DNA of 64,000 nt from PALSA-270 sp963770915 (GTDB lineage Bacteria; Acidobacteriota; Terriglobia; Terriglobales; Acidobacteriaceae). The stretch lies in the NCBI GenBank assembly GCA_963770915.1, contig CAVYRG010000001.1, positions 3,162,001-3,226,000 of the forward strand. Direction: 5' to 3'. Below, piece by piece: positions 26,746-35,947 of the stretch. The translations under genes and the position numbers were made by a program. A model generated the notes under the pieces. It was not told where the DNA came from and did no database searches. It saw only the letters and a program-made list of their open reading frames with translations. The stretch's first letter is position 1, and the number at the start of each line of letters is the position of its first letter.

Positions 26746-27813
26746 ATGCGAGCCATTCTGGCGGGAGGCGGGACCGGGGGACATGTCATCCCGGCGCTGG
26801 CCATCGCGCAAGAGCTTCAGAAGACCTACGACGCCGAAATCCTGTTCATCGGGACGGCGCGGGGCATCGAAAACCGCCTGGTGCCCGCAGCGGGATACTC
26901 TCTGCACCTGATAGAGGTTGGCGCGCTCAACCGAGTAAGCCTAGCCACGCGCCTCAAAACGTTTGCCCGCTTGCCCGGCGCGGTGTGGGACGCGCGCCGC
27001 GTACTCGCCGACTTCCAGCCGGATGTTGTAATCGGCGTCGGCGGCTACGCTTCCGGTCCGGCCATGCTGGCGGCGATCATGAAATCCATCCCGACGCTGG
27101 CCTTTGAGCCCAATGTTGTACCGGGCTTCGCCAATCGCATCGTGGCGCGATGGGTTTCAGCGGCAGCGGTGCACTTCGAAGAGACGGCCAAATATTTCCA
27201 TCACGCTGAAGTCACCGGCGTGCCGGTGCGCAAGGCGTTCTTTGAGATTGCCGAGAAAGTTCCGGTCGAAGGCCGGCCCACGCTCTTGGTCTTCGGCGGG
27301 AGCCAGGGTGCGCACGCGATCAATCAGGCGATGACGCAATGTCTACCCGAATTGCTCAAGCAGGTTCCGGGCTTACACATCATTCATCAGACGGGAGAGC
27401 GCGACTATAATGACGCGCAAGCGGCCTACCAGCGGGAGGGCGCATCCGCCGAAGTGTCAGCCTTTATCAGCGACATGCCAACGATTTTCGCCCGAGCGGA
27501 CTTGTTGCTGTGCCGCTCTGGCGCGAGCACGGTCGCCGAGGTCGCTGCCGCGGGCAAGCCGGCGATTTTCGTGCCCTTTCCGCGAGCTGCGGACGACCAC
27601 CAGCGAGTGAACGCGCAGGCACTGGAGCGAGCCGGAGCAGCAGTCGTACTCGAGGAAACCAAGCTGGACGATGTCTGGCTGGTCGATACTGTCAGCGCTC
27701 TGCTCGGAGATCCCAGGCGATTGCGGCGTATGGGCGAAGCGGCGCGGAGTTTGTCGCACCCCAACGCGGCACGGGATATTGCGAAAATGGCGTCGGAGTT
27801 GGCGGGAAATTGA
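26746..27813 (+). CDS. murG: Lipid II synthase (UDP-GlcNAc transferase)
   Basis: Adds GlcNAc to lipid I to form lipid II at the inner face of the inner membrane. 355 aa, GT28 family with two Rossmann domains; GGGTGGH near the N-terminus (LAGGGTGGHVIPAL), GVGGYASGP, and the donor-site motif CRSGASTVAEVAAAG followed by PFPRAADDHQRVNA. Confidence 0.96.
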   Translation: MRAILAGGGTGGHVIPALAIAQELQKTYDAEILFIGTARGIENRLVPAAGYSLHLIEVGALNRVSLATRLKTFARLPGAVWDARRVLADFQPDVVIGVGGYASGPAMLAAIMKSIPTLAFEPNVVPGFANRIVARWVSAAAVHFEETAKYFHHAEVTGVPVRKAFFEIAEKVPVEGRPTLLVFGGSQGAHAINQAMTQCLPELLKQVPGLHIIHQTGERDYNDAQAAYQREGASAEVSAFISDMPTIFARADLLLCRSGASTVAEVAAAGKPAIFVPFPRAADDHQRVNAQALERAGAAVVLEETKLDDVWLVDTVSALLGDPRRLRRMGEAARSLSHPNAARDIAKMASELAGN

Positions 27814-27819
27814 AAATCG

Positions 27820-27896
27820 GCCACGGATTGCGCCGATCTACACGGATCAAACCTCTCATATCTTGCTTGATCCGTGTTTATTCGCATGATCCGTGG
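27820..27896. repeat. Dispersed ACACGGATCAA / TTGATCCGTGT hairpin (family D)
   Basis: The murG-murC gap holds an 11-bp perfect stem (ACACGGATCAA and TTGATCCGTGT around about 17 bases), flanked by outer arms CCACGGATT and GATCCGTGG. Related to 23763-23885. Confidence 0.65.
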
Positions 27897-27910
27897 CATG
27901 AATTCGACTT

Positions 27911-29326
27911 ATGTTTGCCAAGATTCAGCGGGTTCATTTCGTGGGCATTGGCGGCATCGGCATGAGCGGCATTGCCGAGGTGCTGCTGAATCTCGGCTAT
28001 GAGGTTTCCGGCTCCGATCTTAAGCCTTCCGCGATTACACAACGTCTGGCCACGCTGGGCGCGATTATCTTCGAAGGCCACAGAGCGGAGAACGTCGCTG
28101 GAGCCGGGGTGGTGGTCACCAGTTCGGCGATCGCTGCCGACAATCCCGAGGTCAGCGAAGCGCGCAGGCTGCACATCCCCGTAATTCCCCGCGCCGAGAT
28201 GCTAGCCGAGCTTATGCGGCTGAAGTACGGCATCGCCATCGCCGGGATGCATGGCAAGACCACAACCACATCCATGGTCGCGGCGGTGCTGGCGGCGGGC
28301 GGGCTTGATCCCACGGTCGTGGTCGGTGGCCGCGTGGACGCGATGGGATCAAATGCGCGGCTGGGAAAGTCGCACTATCTGGTCGCGGAGGCCGACGAAA
28401 GCGACCGGTCGTTTCTGAAGCTCTCGCCGATTCTTTCCGTGGTGACCAACATCGACCGCGAGCACATGGACTGCTATCGCAACATGCGCGAGGTCAAGCG
28501 GGCGTTTCTCGAATTCATGGATCGGGTGCCGTTTTACGGAGTCGTAGTGGCGTGCGGCGATGATCCGCTGCTGCGGCGATTGCTGCCCCAGGTGCAGCGG
28601 CGAGTGGTGACGTATGGAGCCCGCCGCGGCTCGGATTTTCACGTGAAGCCCGGCGAGGCCGGGTTTGATAAGGCCGAGGGCAGGCCGTTAACGCGCTTTG
28701 CGGTTCATTACAACGGAAACAATCTCGGCGAATTCCGGCTGCATGTGCCGGGCGCGCACAACGTGCTGAATGCGACGGCTGCGATCGCGGTGGGCATGGG
28801 GCTGGACGTTCCGGTCGAGCAGATTCGCGTCGCGCTGGAGAGTTTTCACGGCGTGGACCGGCGGTTTCAGCTGCGGGGCACGGCGGCGGGAATCAGCGTC
28901 ATCGACGACTATGGCCACCATCCTACCGAGATTCGCGCCACTCTCGCGGCGGCGCGGCAATGTGGGTTCCGAAAGATCCACGTCGTGTTTCAGCCGCATC
29001 GCTACACCCGCACGCGCGATCTGATGGAGGAGTTTGCCACGGCGTTTACGGATGCCGACTCGCTGCAGGTGCTGGATATTTATGCGGCGAGCGAGCAGCC
29101 GATTGAAGGCGTGACCGGCGAAGCGCTGGCGCAGCGAATCCCGGGAGCCGCGTACGCTGCGGGATTTGCAGATGCGGTGAACGCGATCGCCGCATCCGCA
29201 GAAGCGGGTGACATGGTCCTTACCCTGGGGGCGGGCAGCGTATCGCAGATTGGGCCGATGATATTGGAAAAACTCCACGCCGGGCACCCCGCCGCTGCCG
29301 TCGCGAACCAGTCCCAGCTTGGCTAG
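27911..29326 (+). CDS. murC: UDP-MurNAc: L-alanine ligase
   Basis: First amino-acid ligase of peptidoglycan precursor synthesis. 471 aa; GIGGIGMSGIAE near the N-terminus, ATP loop GMHGKTTTTS, NIDREHMDCY and DDYGHHPTEI are all typical MurC. murB and ddl, which often follow murC, are absent here. Confidence 0.96.
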   Translation: MFAKIQRVHFVGIGGIGMSGIAEVLLNLGYEVSGSDLKPSAITQRLATLGAIIFEGHRAENVAGAGVVVTSSAIAADNPEVSEARRLHIPVIPRAEMLAELMRLKYGIAIAGMHGKTTTTSMVAAVLAAGGLDPTVVVGGRVDAMGSNARLGKSHYLVAEADESDRSFLKLSPILSVVTNIDREHMDCYRNMREVKRAFLEFMDRVPFYGVVVACGDDPLLRRLLPQVQRRVVTYGARRGSDFHVKPGEAGFDKAEGRPLTRFAVHYNGNNLGEFRLHVPGAHNVLNATAAIAVGMGLDVPVEQIRVALESFHGVDRRFQLRGTAAGISVIDDYGHHPTEIRATLAAARQCGFRKIHVVFQPHRYTRTRDLMEEFATAFTDADSLQVLDIYAASEQPIEGVTGEALAQRIPGAAYAAGFADAVNAIAASAEAGDMVLTLGAGSVSQIGPMILEKLHAGHPAAAVANQSQLG

Positions 29327-29411
29327 GCCCACAAAGTCAATCGCTCTTCAGGAAACCGGATAACTAAATGGTCCTTGGTTCGTCAAATAAAGTGAGGGCG
29401 GAAACAGCGAT

Positions 29412-29768
29412 ATGACTTCCGACAAGGCATGTTATTGGCTGGCACTGGTAATCGTCATTTTGGGGGTGAGCGGCCAGTTTGGCAATCGGACCGGGAATTG
29501 GCCGCTGAATGTGATTCAGCGGAGCGCGCATGGCGCGGCGCGGCTTGCAGATAGCATTTCCAACCATTTGAACACCGCCGCAACGAGGTTCGACCACCGC
29601 GTGAACAGCGCGGAAGGATTGGCGCAAGCGAGGGCCGCACGGGCGCAGGCGCGGGCAGTCTGCGTGAATGCAGCCGTGGGCCGTCGCGCGACCGAGCGGC
29701 TGAATGGGGCTGTGGCGCGGCTGAACGCGAGGATGGCAAGGCTGCAGGCATCGCAAGCTTCGCAATAG
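29412..29768 (+). CDS. Unknown 118-aa membrane-anchored protein in the dcw cluster
   Basis: One N-terminal membrane segment (residues 8-22, YWLALVIVILGVSG), then an Ala/Arg-rich helical region (AQARAARAQARAVCVN..., ARLNARMARLQASQ) likely to form a periplasmic coiled coil. It takes the place usually held by murB/ddl between murC and ftsQ. I do not recognise a family. Composition is biased, so conservation in relatives should decide whether it is a gene; strand, position and membrane start make that likely. Confidence 0.55.
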   Translation: MTSDKACYWLALVIVILGVSGQFGNRTGNWPLNVIQRSAHGAARLADSISNHLNTAATRFDHRVNSAEGLAQARAARAQARAVCVNAAVGRRATERLNGAVARLNARMARLQASQASQ

Positions 29769-29879
29769 CGCGCCCAGCCGCGGCCTGTGCAAAAGAACCA
29801 AAATTCCCTCTATCTCCTCCAGGAAAAAGCGTTTATAGTAATTTTGCTCTCGATTCCTCGCGACAACTGACCTGAGTTG

Positions 29880-31179
29880 ATGGCACGGAAAAGCGGTTCC
29901 TCCATCTCGCAGGAAGAGTTGTATTCGGCAGCCGACGAAGCGGCGCGTGAAGAGTTGGACGACGCGCGGTTGCTCGATCTGGATGCCGAAGATGAATCGC
30001 CCTTTCTGCGCGGGCAAAAGCGGGTCTCCGTCCGCCGCGGAACCATTCCGAAAAAAACTGCCAGCCGCCTGACCTGGGGCGCGCTTGCCCTGAGCGTCGT
30101 CTTTCTGTGCTGCATGGCGGTGGTTGCGCTCTATCACTATGGCGAGCATTCCTGGCGTTTTCGCGTGGAATCGAGCGACGACATTCAGGTCACAGGCCTC
30201 GAAAACGTAACCCGCGCGCAAGTGTTGGAAGTAATGGGCGGCGACATTGGCCGCAACATCTTTTTCATTCCACTGTCGCAGCGGGAAAAGCAGTTGGAGC
30301 AGATTCCCTGGGTGGAATCGGCCAGCGTGATGCGCTTCGTTCCCAACCGCCTGAAAGTTGAGATCCACGAACGCGCGCCGGTGGCGTTTGCCCGCGTAGG
30401 CTCGAAGATTCTTCTCATTGACGCCAGTGGTGTGCTGATGGAGCTACCCGTTTCCGGCGGCAAGAAGATATTCCTTCCCGGTGATTCTGGGAACACAGCC
30501 CGGCGAGCCGCCCTCCACTCGCTTGGCGCGCATGAAAATCTACTCTGACCTGATCAGTCAACTTGATTCGGGCGGCGCGCACTACTCGCAGGACTTGAGC
30601 GAGGTGGACCTCTCCGACCCCGACGACGTGAAAGTGGCGGTCAGCGATTCGCAAGGCGAAGTGCTGGTGCACCTGGGCTCGTCGAATTATCTCGACCGCT
30701 ACAAAGTTTATGTGAGCCACGTGCAGCAATGGCGGCAGCAGTTCAGCAAGTTGGATTCGGTAGACCTGCGCTATGACCGGCAGGTCATTGTCAATCCCGA
30801 CCTGGGCGGCACGGCTCGGCAGCCGTCGCTTTCGCTTGCGGCGGCGCGAAACGCGATGGCAGTGGGCGTAAAGCCGGCGGCGCTGGTGACTCACGAGCGG
30901 CCCGTCGCAAAACCGCTTGCCACGGTAGCGCCGAGGAAGGCGGCGAAGAAGCCGGCAAAGCCAGCGGTAAATCCGCATGCGAACGAAAGCAAGGCGCCCA
31001 ATCGGCGGCCGGCGGCAAAAAAAGCAACCGGGCCACCCAAACCGAAGAGTACGGCGAAGCACGCGCCTCCGAAGCCTCACGCGGAAGCACGAAAGAGAAA
31101 TGCCGGGCCACCGCATGTTGCGACGACGGCGAGCAAAAAGAAACCAAGCCCCGAGATTCGGGCCCAGGACCAACAGTGA
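29880..31179 (+). CDS. ftsQ: Cell division protein FtsQ, one frameshift
   Basis: Bitopic division protein of the FtsQLB complex: cytoplasmic acidic N-terminus, membrane helix at about residues 62-84, POTRA domain (FRVESSDDIQVTGLENVTRA...), then the beta domain. The first frame ends at 30548 with nonsense after GGKK; moving frame near 30468 gives YSFPVILGTQPGEPPSTR, the expected FtsQ sequence, and an open frame to 31179. About 110 C-terminal residues form an unusual Lys/Ala/Pro-rich basic tail, not part of the FtsQ core. The start of ftsA overlaps or adjoins the stop. The frame break is probably a sequencing error, since FtsQ is essential in most bacteria. Confidence 0.85.
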
Positions 31180-31181
31180 CC

Positions 31182-32402
31182 ATGGCGAACCAGCGCGAAA
31201 ACCTAATGACCGCAATCGATGTGGGCAGCGCCAAAACGTGCGTATTGGTGGCGGCGATCAGCGACGGCAATCTGCGTTACCGGGGCCACGGCGTGGCCGA
31301 GTCGAAAGGCTCGCGCAAGGGCGTGATCGTCGACTTGGAAAAAGCGGTAGCGTCGATCCAAAAAGCGGTGGAGGAAGCCGAAGACGTTGCCGGCGCCGCC
31401 ATTGAGCACGCTCTGCTGGGCGTGGCAGGTCCGCATGTGCGCAGCCTCAACACGCACGGGGGAATCAGTTTTGGCGCCCGGGCGCGCGAAATCGGCCGCG
31501 ATGAAATCCGCCTGGCGGTGGATAAAGCTCGCGCTATTCCGCTGCCCGCGGATCGCGAGATTCTGCATCTGCTTCCGCAGGAATTCATTCTCGACGAGCA
31601 GAGCGGGGTGCGCGACCCGCTCGGCATGATGGCGACGCGCCTGGAAGTGCGGGTGCACATGGTGACCGCCGCAACCAGCGCTACGCAGAATGTGATCAGC
31701 GCCGTGAACCGCGCCGGCGTGCATGTGGACGACACCGTCTTCGAGCCGCTGGCTGCCGCCGATTCCGCGCTTCGGTCCGATGAAAAGGAGCTGGGCGTTT
31801 GCCTTGCCGACCTGGGCGCCGGCTCAACCAGCCTGATCGTGTTTCAGGATGGAGCTGTCGCGCACACCGGCGTCGTGCCGGTGGGAGGAGATCACTTCAC
31901 CAGCGATCTTTCGGTGGGGCTGTGCACTCCGGTCAGCGAAGCGGAAAGAATTAAGAAGCTTTATGGCAACGCCGTGGTGACGCTGATTCCGGAAGGCAAT
32001 GAAGTCGAGGTACCGTCGGTGGGCGACCGGCCGTCGCGGCTCATTTCGCAGCGCATGGTGGGAGAAATTCTAGGTCCTCGGGCGCGCGAACTGTTTGAAT
32101 TGATGCGCGACAACCTGCGGCACGCCGGCATGATCGATCTATGCGCGGGCGGAGTGGTGCTGAGCGGCGGGGCTTCGCGTTTGCCGGGGATTCTGGATAT
32201 TGCGGAATCGGTGCTGCGGCGGCCGGTGCGGCTCTGCTGGCCATCACCCTTGGCCAAGATGCCGTCAACGCTGGCTGAGCCGGAGTACGCGACAGTTCTC
32301 GGTATGGCGTTCTACGGGCACCGGGCCCGTATTGTACGCGGGCAGCAGGAAGAGCGGTGGGGTTCGAAGATTCGAGCGATGTTTGTGGGCAAGGGAGCTT
32401 AG
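31182..32402 (+). CDS. ftsA: Cell division protein FtsA
   Basis: Actin-like ATPase that ties FtsZ filaments to the membrane. AIDVGSAKTCVLVA is the phosphate-1 motif; the 1C domain and the adenosine motif (GGVVLSGGASRLPGI) follow. About 406 aa from ATG 31182; a GTG at 31176 overlapping the ftsQ stop would add two residues. The C-terminus (RWGSKIRAMFVGKG) is a short amphipathic helix that could act as the membrane anchor. Confidence 0.94.
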   Translation: MANQRENLMTAIDVGSAKTCVLVAAISDGNLRYRGHGVAESKGSRKGVIVDLEKAVASIQKAVEEAEDVAGAAIEHALLGVAGPHVRSLNTHGGISFGARAREIGRDEIRLAVDKARAIPLPADREILHLLPQEFILDEQSGVRDPLGMMATRLEVRVHMVTAATSATQNVISAVNRAGVHVDDTVFEPLAAADSALRSDEKELGVCLADLGAGSTSLIVFQDGAVAHTGVVPVGGDHFTSDLSVGLCTPVSEAERIKKLYGNAVVTLIPEGNEVEVPSVGDRPSRLISQRMVGEILGPRARELFELMRDNLRHAGMIDLCAGGVVLSGGASRLPGILDIAESVLRRPVRLCWPSPLAKMPSTLAEPEYATVLGMAFYGHRARIVRGQQEERWGSKIRAMFVGKGA

Positions 32403-32441
32403 GGACGGAATCAGGCAAGCAAATTCACTTAGGTGGCACAT

Positions 32442-33683
32442 ATGAAAAAAGAGACCGACATTCGCATCAGCTTTAACGAAGACACTCGCAACGATGCCAA
32501 GATCAAGGTGATCGGCGTGGGTGGCGGTGGCGGCAACGCGGTAAACCGCATGATCGACGCCGGTATGGAAGGCATTGAGTTCGTCGCGGCCAACACCGAC
32601 CTGCAGGCGCTGCGCATGTCGCGCGCGCCGATAAAGATTCAGCTCGGCGTGAAGCTGACCAACGGCCTGGGCGCGGGGGCTAGCCCGGAGATTGGCCGCA
32701 AAGCGGCGCTTGAAGATTCCGACAAGATCATTGAGGCGCTCGAAGGCGCGGATATGGTGTTCGTCACGACCGGCCTTGGCGGCGGCACGGGAACCGGCGC
32801 GGCGCCGATCATTGCATCTCTGGCCAGCGAAATGGACGCGCTGACGGTCGCGGTTGTCACTAAGCCATTTGCCTTCGAAGGCAAACGGCGCATGCAGCAG
32901 GCGGAGCGCGGCGTCTCCGAACTGATGGAATCGGTGGATACGACCATCGTCATCCCCAACGAAAAGCTGCTTGCCGTGGCGCAAGACGCGGGATTCTTCG
33001 AGTCGTTCCGCGTGGCCGACGATATTCTGCGCCAGGGCGTGCAGGGAATTTCCGACATCATCACCATTCCCGGCATCATCAACCGCGACTTCGCCGATGT
33101 GAAAGCGATTATGGCCGGCATGGGCTACGCCGTCATGGGCACGGCTACGGCCACGGGCACGCGCCGGGCGATGGAAGCGGCGCAGAAGGCGATTGCGTCT
33201 CCGCTGCTCGAGGCGGGGGCGATTGATGGCGCGCGCGGCATCCTCATCAACATCACCGGCTCGGCGTCGCTGAAGCTGGCCGAGGTGCAGGAGGCTTGCA
33301 CCATTATCCAGAGCGCGGCGCATGAAGACGCGAACATTATTTTCGGCGCGGTGCTCGACGAGAAGATGAAGGACACGGTGAAAATCACGGTGATCGCCAC
33401 CGGCTTCAAAGACGGCGAGAGCGTGCGCCGCCACACCCAGGAAAGCCGCACCAGCTACGTGGTTTCCCGCGAGCCTGCGCGCGAAGTGGAGGATTTTCCC
33501 GAGCCCGTTCTCGATCGCGAGCCACCGGCCCCTCCGCGGGTGATGCGGTCGGCGGAAGAGCCTGCCGTGGTTGTGCCGGAACCGTCGTCGCTGGATGCAG
33601 TGCGCACGGCGATGATCGCGAACTTCGAGCAGGAAGATCTGGATGTGCCGGCGTTTCTGCGCAAGCGCGGGGAAGTGATCTAG
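32442..33683 (+). CDS. ftsZ: Cell division protein FtsZ
   Basis: Tubulin-like GTPase that forms the division ring. GGGGGNAVNRM and the tubulin signature GGGTGTGAAP are present; a variable linker follows after about residue 325, and the C-terminal peptide LDVPAFLRKRG is the conserved binding site for FtsA and other partners. ATG 32442 is chosen because AGGTGG lies 5 bases upstream. Last gene of the cluster. Confidence 0.97.
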   Translation: MKKETDIRISFNEDTRNDAKIKVIGVGGGGGNAVNRMIDAGMEGIEFVAANTDLQALRMSRAPIKIQLGVKLTNGLGAGASPEIGRKAALEDSDKIIEALEGADMVFVTTGLGGGTGTGAAPIIASLASEMDALTVAVVTKPFAFEGKRRMQQAERGVSELMESVDTTIVIPNEKLLAVAQDAGFFESFRVADDILRQGVQGISDIITIPGIINRDFADVKAIMAGMGYAVMGTATATGTRRAMEAAQKAIASPLLEAGAIDGARGILINITGSASLKLAEVQEACTIIQSAAHEDANIIFGAVLDEKMKDTVKITVIATGFKDGESVRRHTQESRTSYVVSREPAREVEDFPEPVLDREPPAPPRVMRSAEEPAVVVPEPSSLDAVRTAMIANFEQEDLDVPAFLRKRGEVI

Positions 33684-33704
33684 CCCTCTCAGTGAGTGAT
33701 CGGT

Positions 33705-33793
33705 TGTCATTCCGAGCGCCGGTTTTTTGGCGCGAGGAATCTGCATTCTTGCTTCGGAGCAACTGCGGATTCCTTGCTTTGCTCGGAATGACA
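33705..33793. repeat. TGTCATTCCGAGC palindromic element (family A, full copy)
   Basis: TGTCATTCCGAGC at one end and GCTCGGAATGACA at the other, with GCGAGGAATCTGC and GCGGATTCCTTGC as inner arms. It lies exactly between the convergent ftsZ and purU genes and ends 2 bases from the purU stop. Confidence 0.8.
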
Positions 33794-33795
33794 AT

Positions 33796-34650
33796 CTAGT
33801 TGAACACCACCGTCTTCTTCCCATACAGCAGAATGCGGTTCTCGATGTGCCAGCGCACGGCGCGGGAGAGGACCACTTTTTCCAGGTCGCGGCCTTTCTG
33901 AATGAGATCGTCGAGCGTGTCGCGGTGCGAGATGCGTACCACATCCTGCTCGATGATGGGGCCGTCGTCCAAGACCTCGGTGACGTAGTGGCTGGTGGTG
34001 CCGATAATCTTCACGCCGCGCTCGAACGCCTGATGATAGGGCTTGGCGCCGACAAACGCGGGCAAGAAGGAATGATGAATGTTAATGATGCGGTTGGGAT
34101 ACTCGGCGACGAAGTCTGCGGAGAGAATCTGCATGTAGCGGGCCAGCACGATCAAATCGGGCGAAAAGCGGCGCAGCAGCGCCAGAACTTGCTGCTCGGC
34201 TTCGCGCTTGCGATCGTGTTCGATGGAAACGACAAAAAAAGGAACGCGGTAAAAGTCGGCGATGGCTTGCGTATCCGGATGATTGGAAATGATTGCCGGA
34301 ATGTCGCAAGCCAACTCCCCGCTTTGGCGCCGATAGAGCAGGTCCACCAGGCAATGGTCGTATTTTGAGACCATGATCACCATCTTCGGACGATAGCTTG
34401 ATTGCGCCAGCCGCCAGGTCATGTTGAACTTTGCGGCGATGGGCGCAAACTCGCCGGTGAAGTCGGCGAGGCTGATATCGAGTCGCGCGGGATCAAATTC
34501 CACGCGCATAAGAAAAAGATTCGAGGTTTCGTCGCCGTGCTCGTCGGCGTGCAGAATGTTGCCGCCGTGGCGAAAGACAAAGTCGGCGATGGTGGCGACC
34601 AATCCTCGTTGGTCGGGGCAGGTGATGAGCAGGATGGCGGTCTTTTTCAT
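33796..34650 (-). CDS. purU: Formyltetrahydrofolate deformylase
   Basis: Hydrolyses 10-formyl-tetrahydrofolate to formate and tetrahydrofolate. 284 aa: an N-terminal ACT domain (TAILLITCPDQRGLVATIADFV) and a formyltransferase-like catalytic domain with YMQILSADFV and INIHHSFLPAF (the HxSLLP-type motif) and an Asp in the ...TEVLDDGPII region. Reads toward ftsZ. Confidence 0.95.
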   Translation of the reverse strand: MKKTAILLITCPDQRGLVATIADFVFRHGGNILHADEHGDETSNLFLMRVEFDPARLDISLADFTGEFAPIAAKFNMTWRLAQSSYRPKMVIMVSKYDHCLVDLLYRRQSGELACDIPAIISNHPDTQAIADFYRVPFFVVSIEHDRKREAEQQVLALLRRFSPDLIVLARYMQILSADFVAEYPNRIINIHHSFLPAFVGAKPYHQAFERGVKIIGTTSHYVTEVLDDGPIIEQDVVRISHRDTLDDLIQKGRDLEKVVLSRAVRWHIENRILLYGKKTVVFN

Positions 34651-34717
34651 GATCGATGTACATCATACCGGGATCCCTATTGTGATAGCTGCTGGTTCTG
34701 ACTCAATCACAACTTGC

Positions 34718-35572
34718 CTAGGTGATGTCGGAATATGACGACCGAAACCAGTCCGGCCCCTTGAAGAACTTTTCGTAGCATTCCACGCAAAGCCATTCGC
34801 GGCCGTTGCTGTAGCCGGAGTTGTGAGCGGCATCTTCCGGAGTTTGGAACAATGCCCAACCGCAGATGGCGCAATGGTCTCTTTTCCAGACGCCTTTTAC
34901 GACCTCGAAGTTGGCGGCGTCTTGGGCGAGGCTGAGGTCGAACGAGATCTGTCCGGTGGGCCGATGCACAACGAGGTCACGCGGAGTCCAGGGCCGCTTG
35001 ATCCAATGCCAGGAATGCTCGCGATAGCGGGAGACAAGGTCGCGGATCGATTCCGAATCGTGACCGCGACCGTGGACAATGAGCAGGCGTTCGTTGATCT
35101 CGCGGGATAGCAAGCGCCCAACAGGAAATTCTGTATGCAGACGATGCTCGCCGGCGATTCCTGCCATCGCGCCCCGGAGCTTGTCGAGGTCGGCACCGCG
35201 CTGGATTAGTAGCTGCGCGGCCGGGTGTTCTTTTTCGCGGAGCAGCCCGAGCAGCAGGTGCTCGGTGCCAATGTGACGATGACTCAGACGATCAGCTTCT
35301 TCGGCGGCGTACGCGAGTACGCGCTTGCTTTCGTCGCTCAAAGGCAGGTCGACGGAGGTCGGGCTCGCTTCCTTGATTACGGTGTGCGCGGCCACTTCCT
35401 GGCGAATGGAATCGTAATCAACTTTGGGCAGCAGCCGCCCTATGCCTTTGTGTTCCCTCAACAGGCCGAGCAACAAATGCTCGGTTTCAATGTAGGCCGA
35501 GCCGAAACTGCTGGCTTCATAGCGGGGAAAAAAAATTACCCGGCGGGCCTTTTCGGTGTAACGCTCGAACAT
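34718..35572 (-). CDS. Clp N-domain protein without ATPase, with C-terminal zinc ribbon
   Basis: 285-aa protein. Residues 1-150 (MFERYTEKARRVIFFPRYEA...) contain two Clp_N repeats, each with the IGTEHLLLGLLRE or IETEHLLLGLLRE motif, as at the N-terminus of ClpC. No AAA+ ATPase follows. A helical middle part leads to a C-terminal region with two cysteine pairs (HCAICGWALF and WLCVECYEKFF), a likely zinc ribbon. Such stand-alone Clp_N proteins may act as adaptors or sequester Clp substrates; the function is not known. The start ATG 35572 matches the ClpC N-terminus; a longer frame upstream is nonsense. Confidence 0.75.
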   Translation of the reverse strand: MFERYTEKARRVIFFPRYEASSFGSAYIETEHLLLGLLREHKGIGRLLPKVDYDSIRQEVAAHTVIKEASPTSVDLPLSDESKRVLAYAAEEADRLSHRHIGTEHLLLGLLREKEHPAAQLLIQRGADLDKLRGAMAGIAGEHRLHTEFPVGRLLSREINERLLIVHGRGHDSESIRDLVSRYREHSWHWIKRPWTPRDLVVHRPTGQISFDLSLAQDAANFEVVKGVWKRDHCAICGWALFQTPEDAAHNSGYSNGREWLCVECYEKFFKGPDWFRSSYSDIT

Positions 35573-35619
35573 CTGATACTCCGTACGGCACATGGGCGAG
35601 ACGCCCCGCGCTCCATTTC

Positions 35620-35778
35620 TTAGCCCATGCCCAGTTCGTCGGGCGATTCCAGCGGCGTGCCGCAGCGGCGGCAGATGACCGCGGAACAATCGCCGCAAGT
35701 GAGCGGATCGGTCACTTCTTCGGCGCAGCGCGGGCAATAGAGCGGCTCGGGCGTTGGCGTTGGCTGGGCGGAAGACAT
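35620..35778 (-). CDS. Zinc-ribbon mini-protein (52 aa)
   Basis: 52 aa from ATG 35778: MSSAQPTPTPEPLYCPRCAE, then LTCGDCSAVICRRCG. Three C-x2-C pairs suggest one or two zinc sites. It lies 47 bases upstream of the Clp_N gene on the same strand, and both proteins carry zinc ribbons, so a shared role is possible. An N-terminal extension to 35883 reads through a repeat and is rejected. Confidence 0.65.
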   Translation of the reverse strand: MSSAQPTPTPEPLYCPRCAEEVTDPLTCGDCSAVICRRCGTPLESPDELGMG

Positions 35779-35835
35779 ATCGAGGGCAAATGTAGCACGA
35801 TTGGGGTCAGGGGGCCGCCGCTTTCGCGATGGGAC

Positions 35836-35943
35836 TGTGTGGAGCGGACACTCTTGTCCGCTGCTTTTGAGGTTGGTGCCCATGCGAGATCAACGTCAAC
35901 CCCAACCCCAACAGCGGCGGACAGGAGTGTCCGCTCTACACGC
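35836..35943. repeat. GCGGACACTCTTGTCCGC inverted-repeat element (family B)
   Basis: The arm GAGCGGACACTCTTGTCCGC at the left and GCGGACAGGAGTGTCCGCTC at the right are near-perfect inverted copies about 55 bases apart. It fills the divergent gap between the zinc-ribbon gene and the methyltransferase. A second copy is at 39069-39176. Confidence 0.8.
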
Positions 35944-35947
35944 TACA

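Noticed and set aside
32265..33944. 559-aa minus-strand frame opposite ftsA/ftsZ/purU
   Set aside because: Crosses gene boundaries and repeats; shadow of ftsZ.
35779..35883. N-terminal extension of the zinc-ribbon mini-protein
   Set aside because: Reads into the family B repeat; the methionine at 35778 starts a clean protein.
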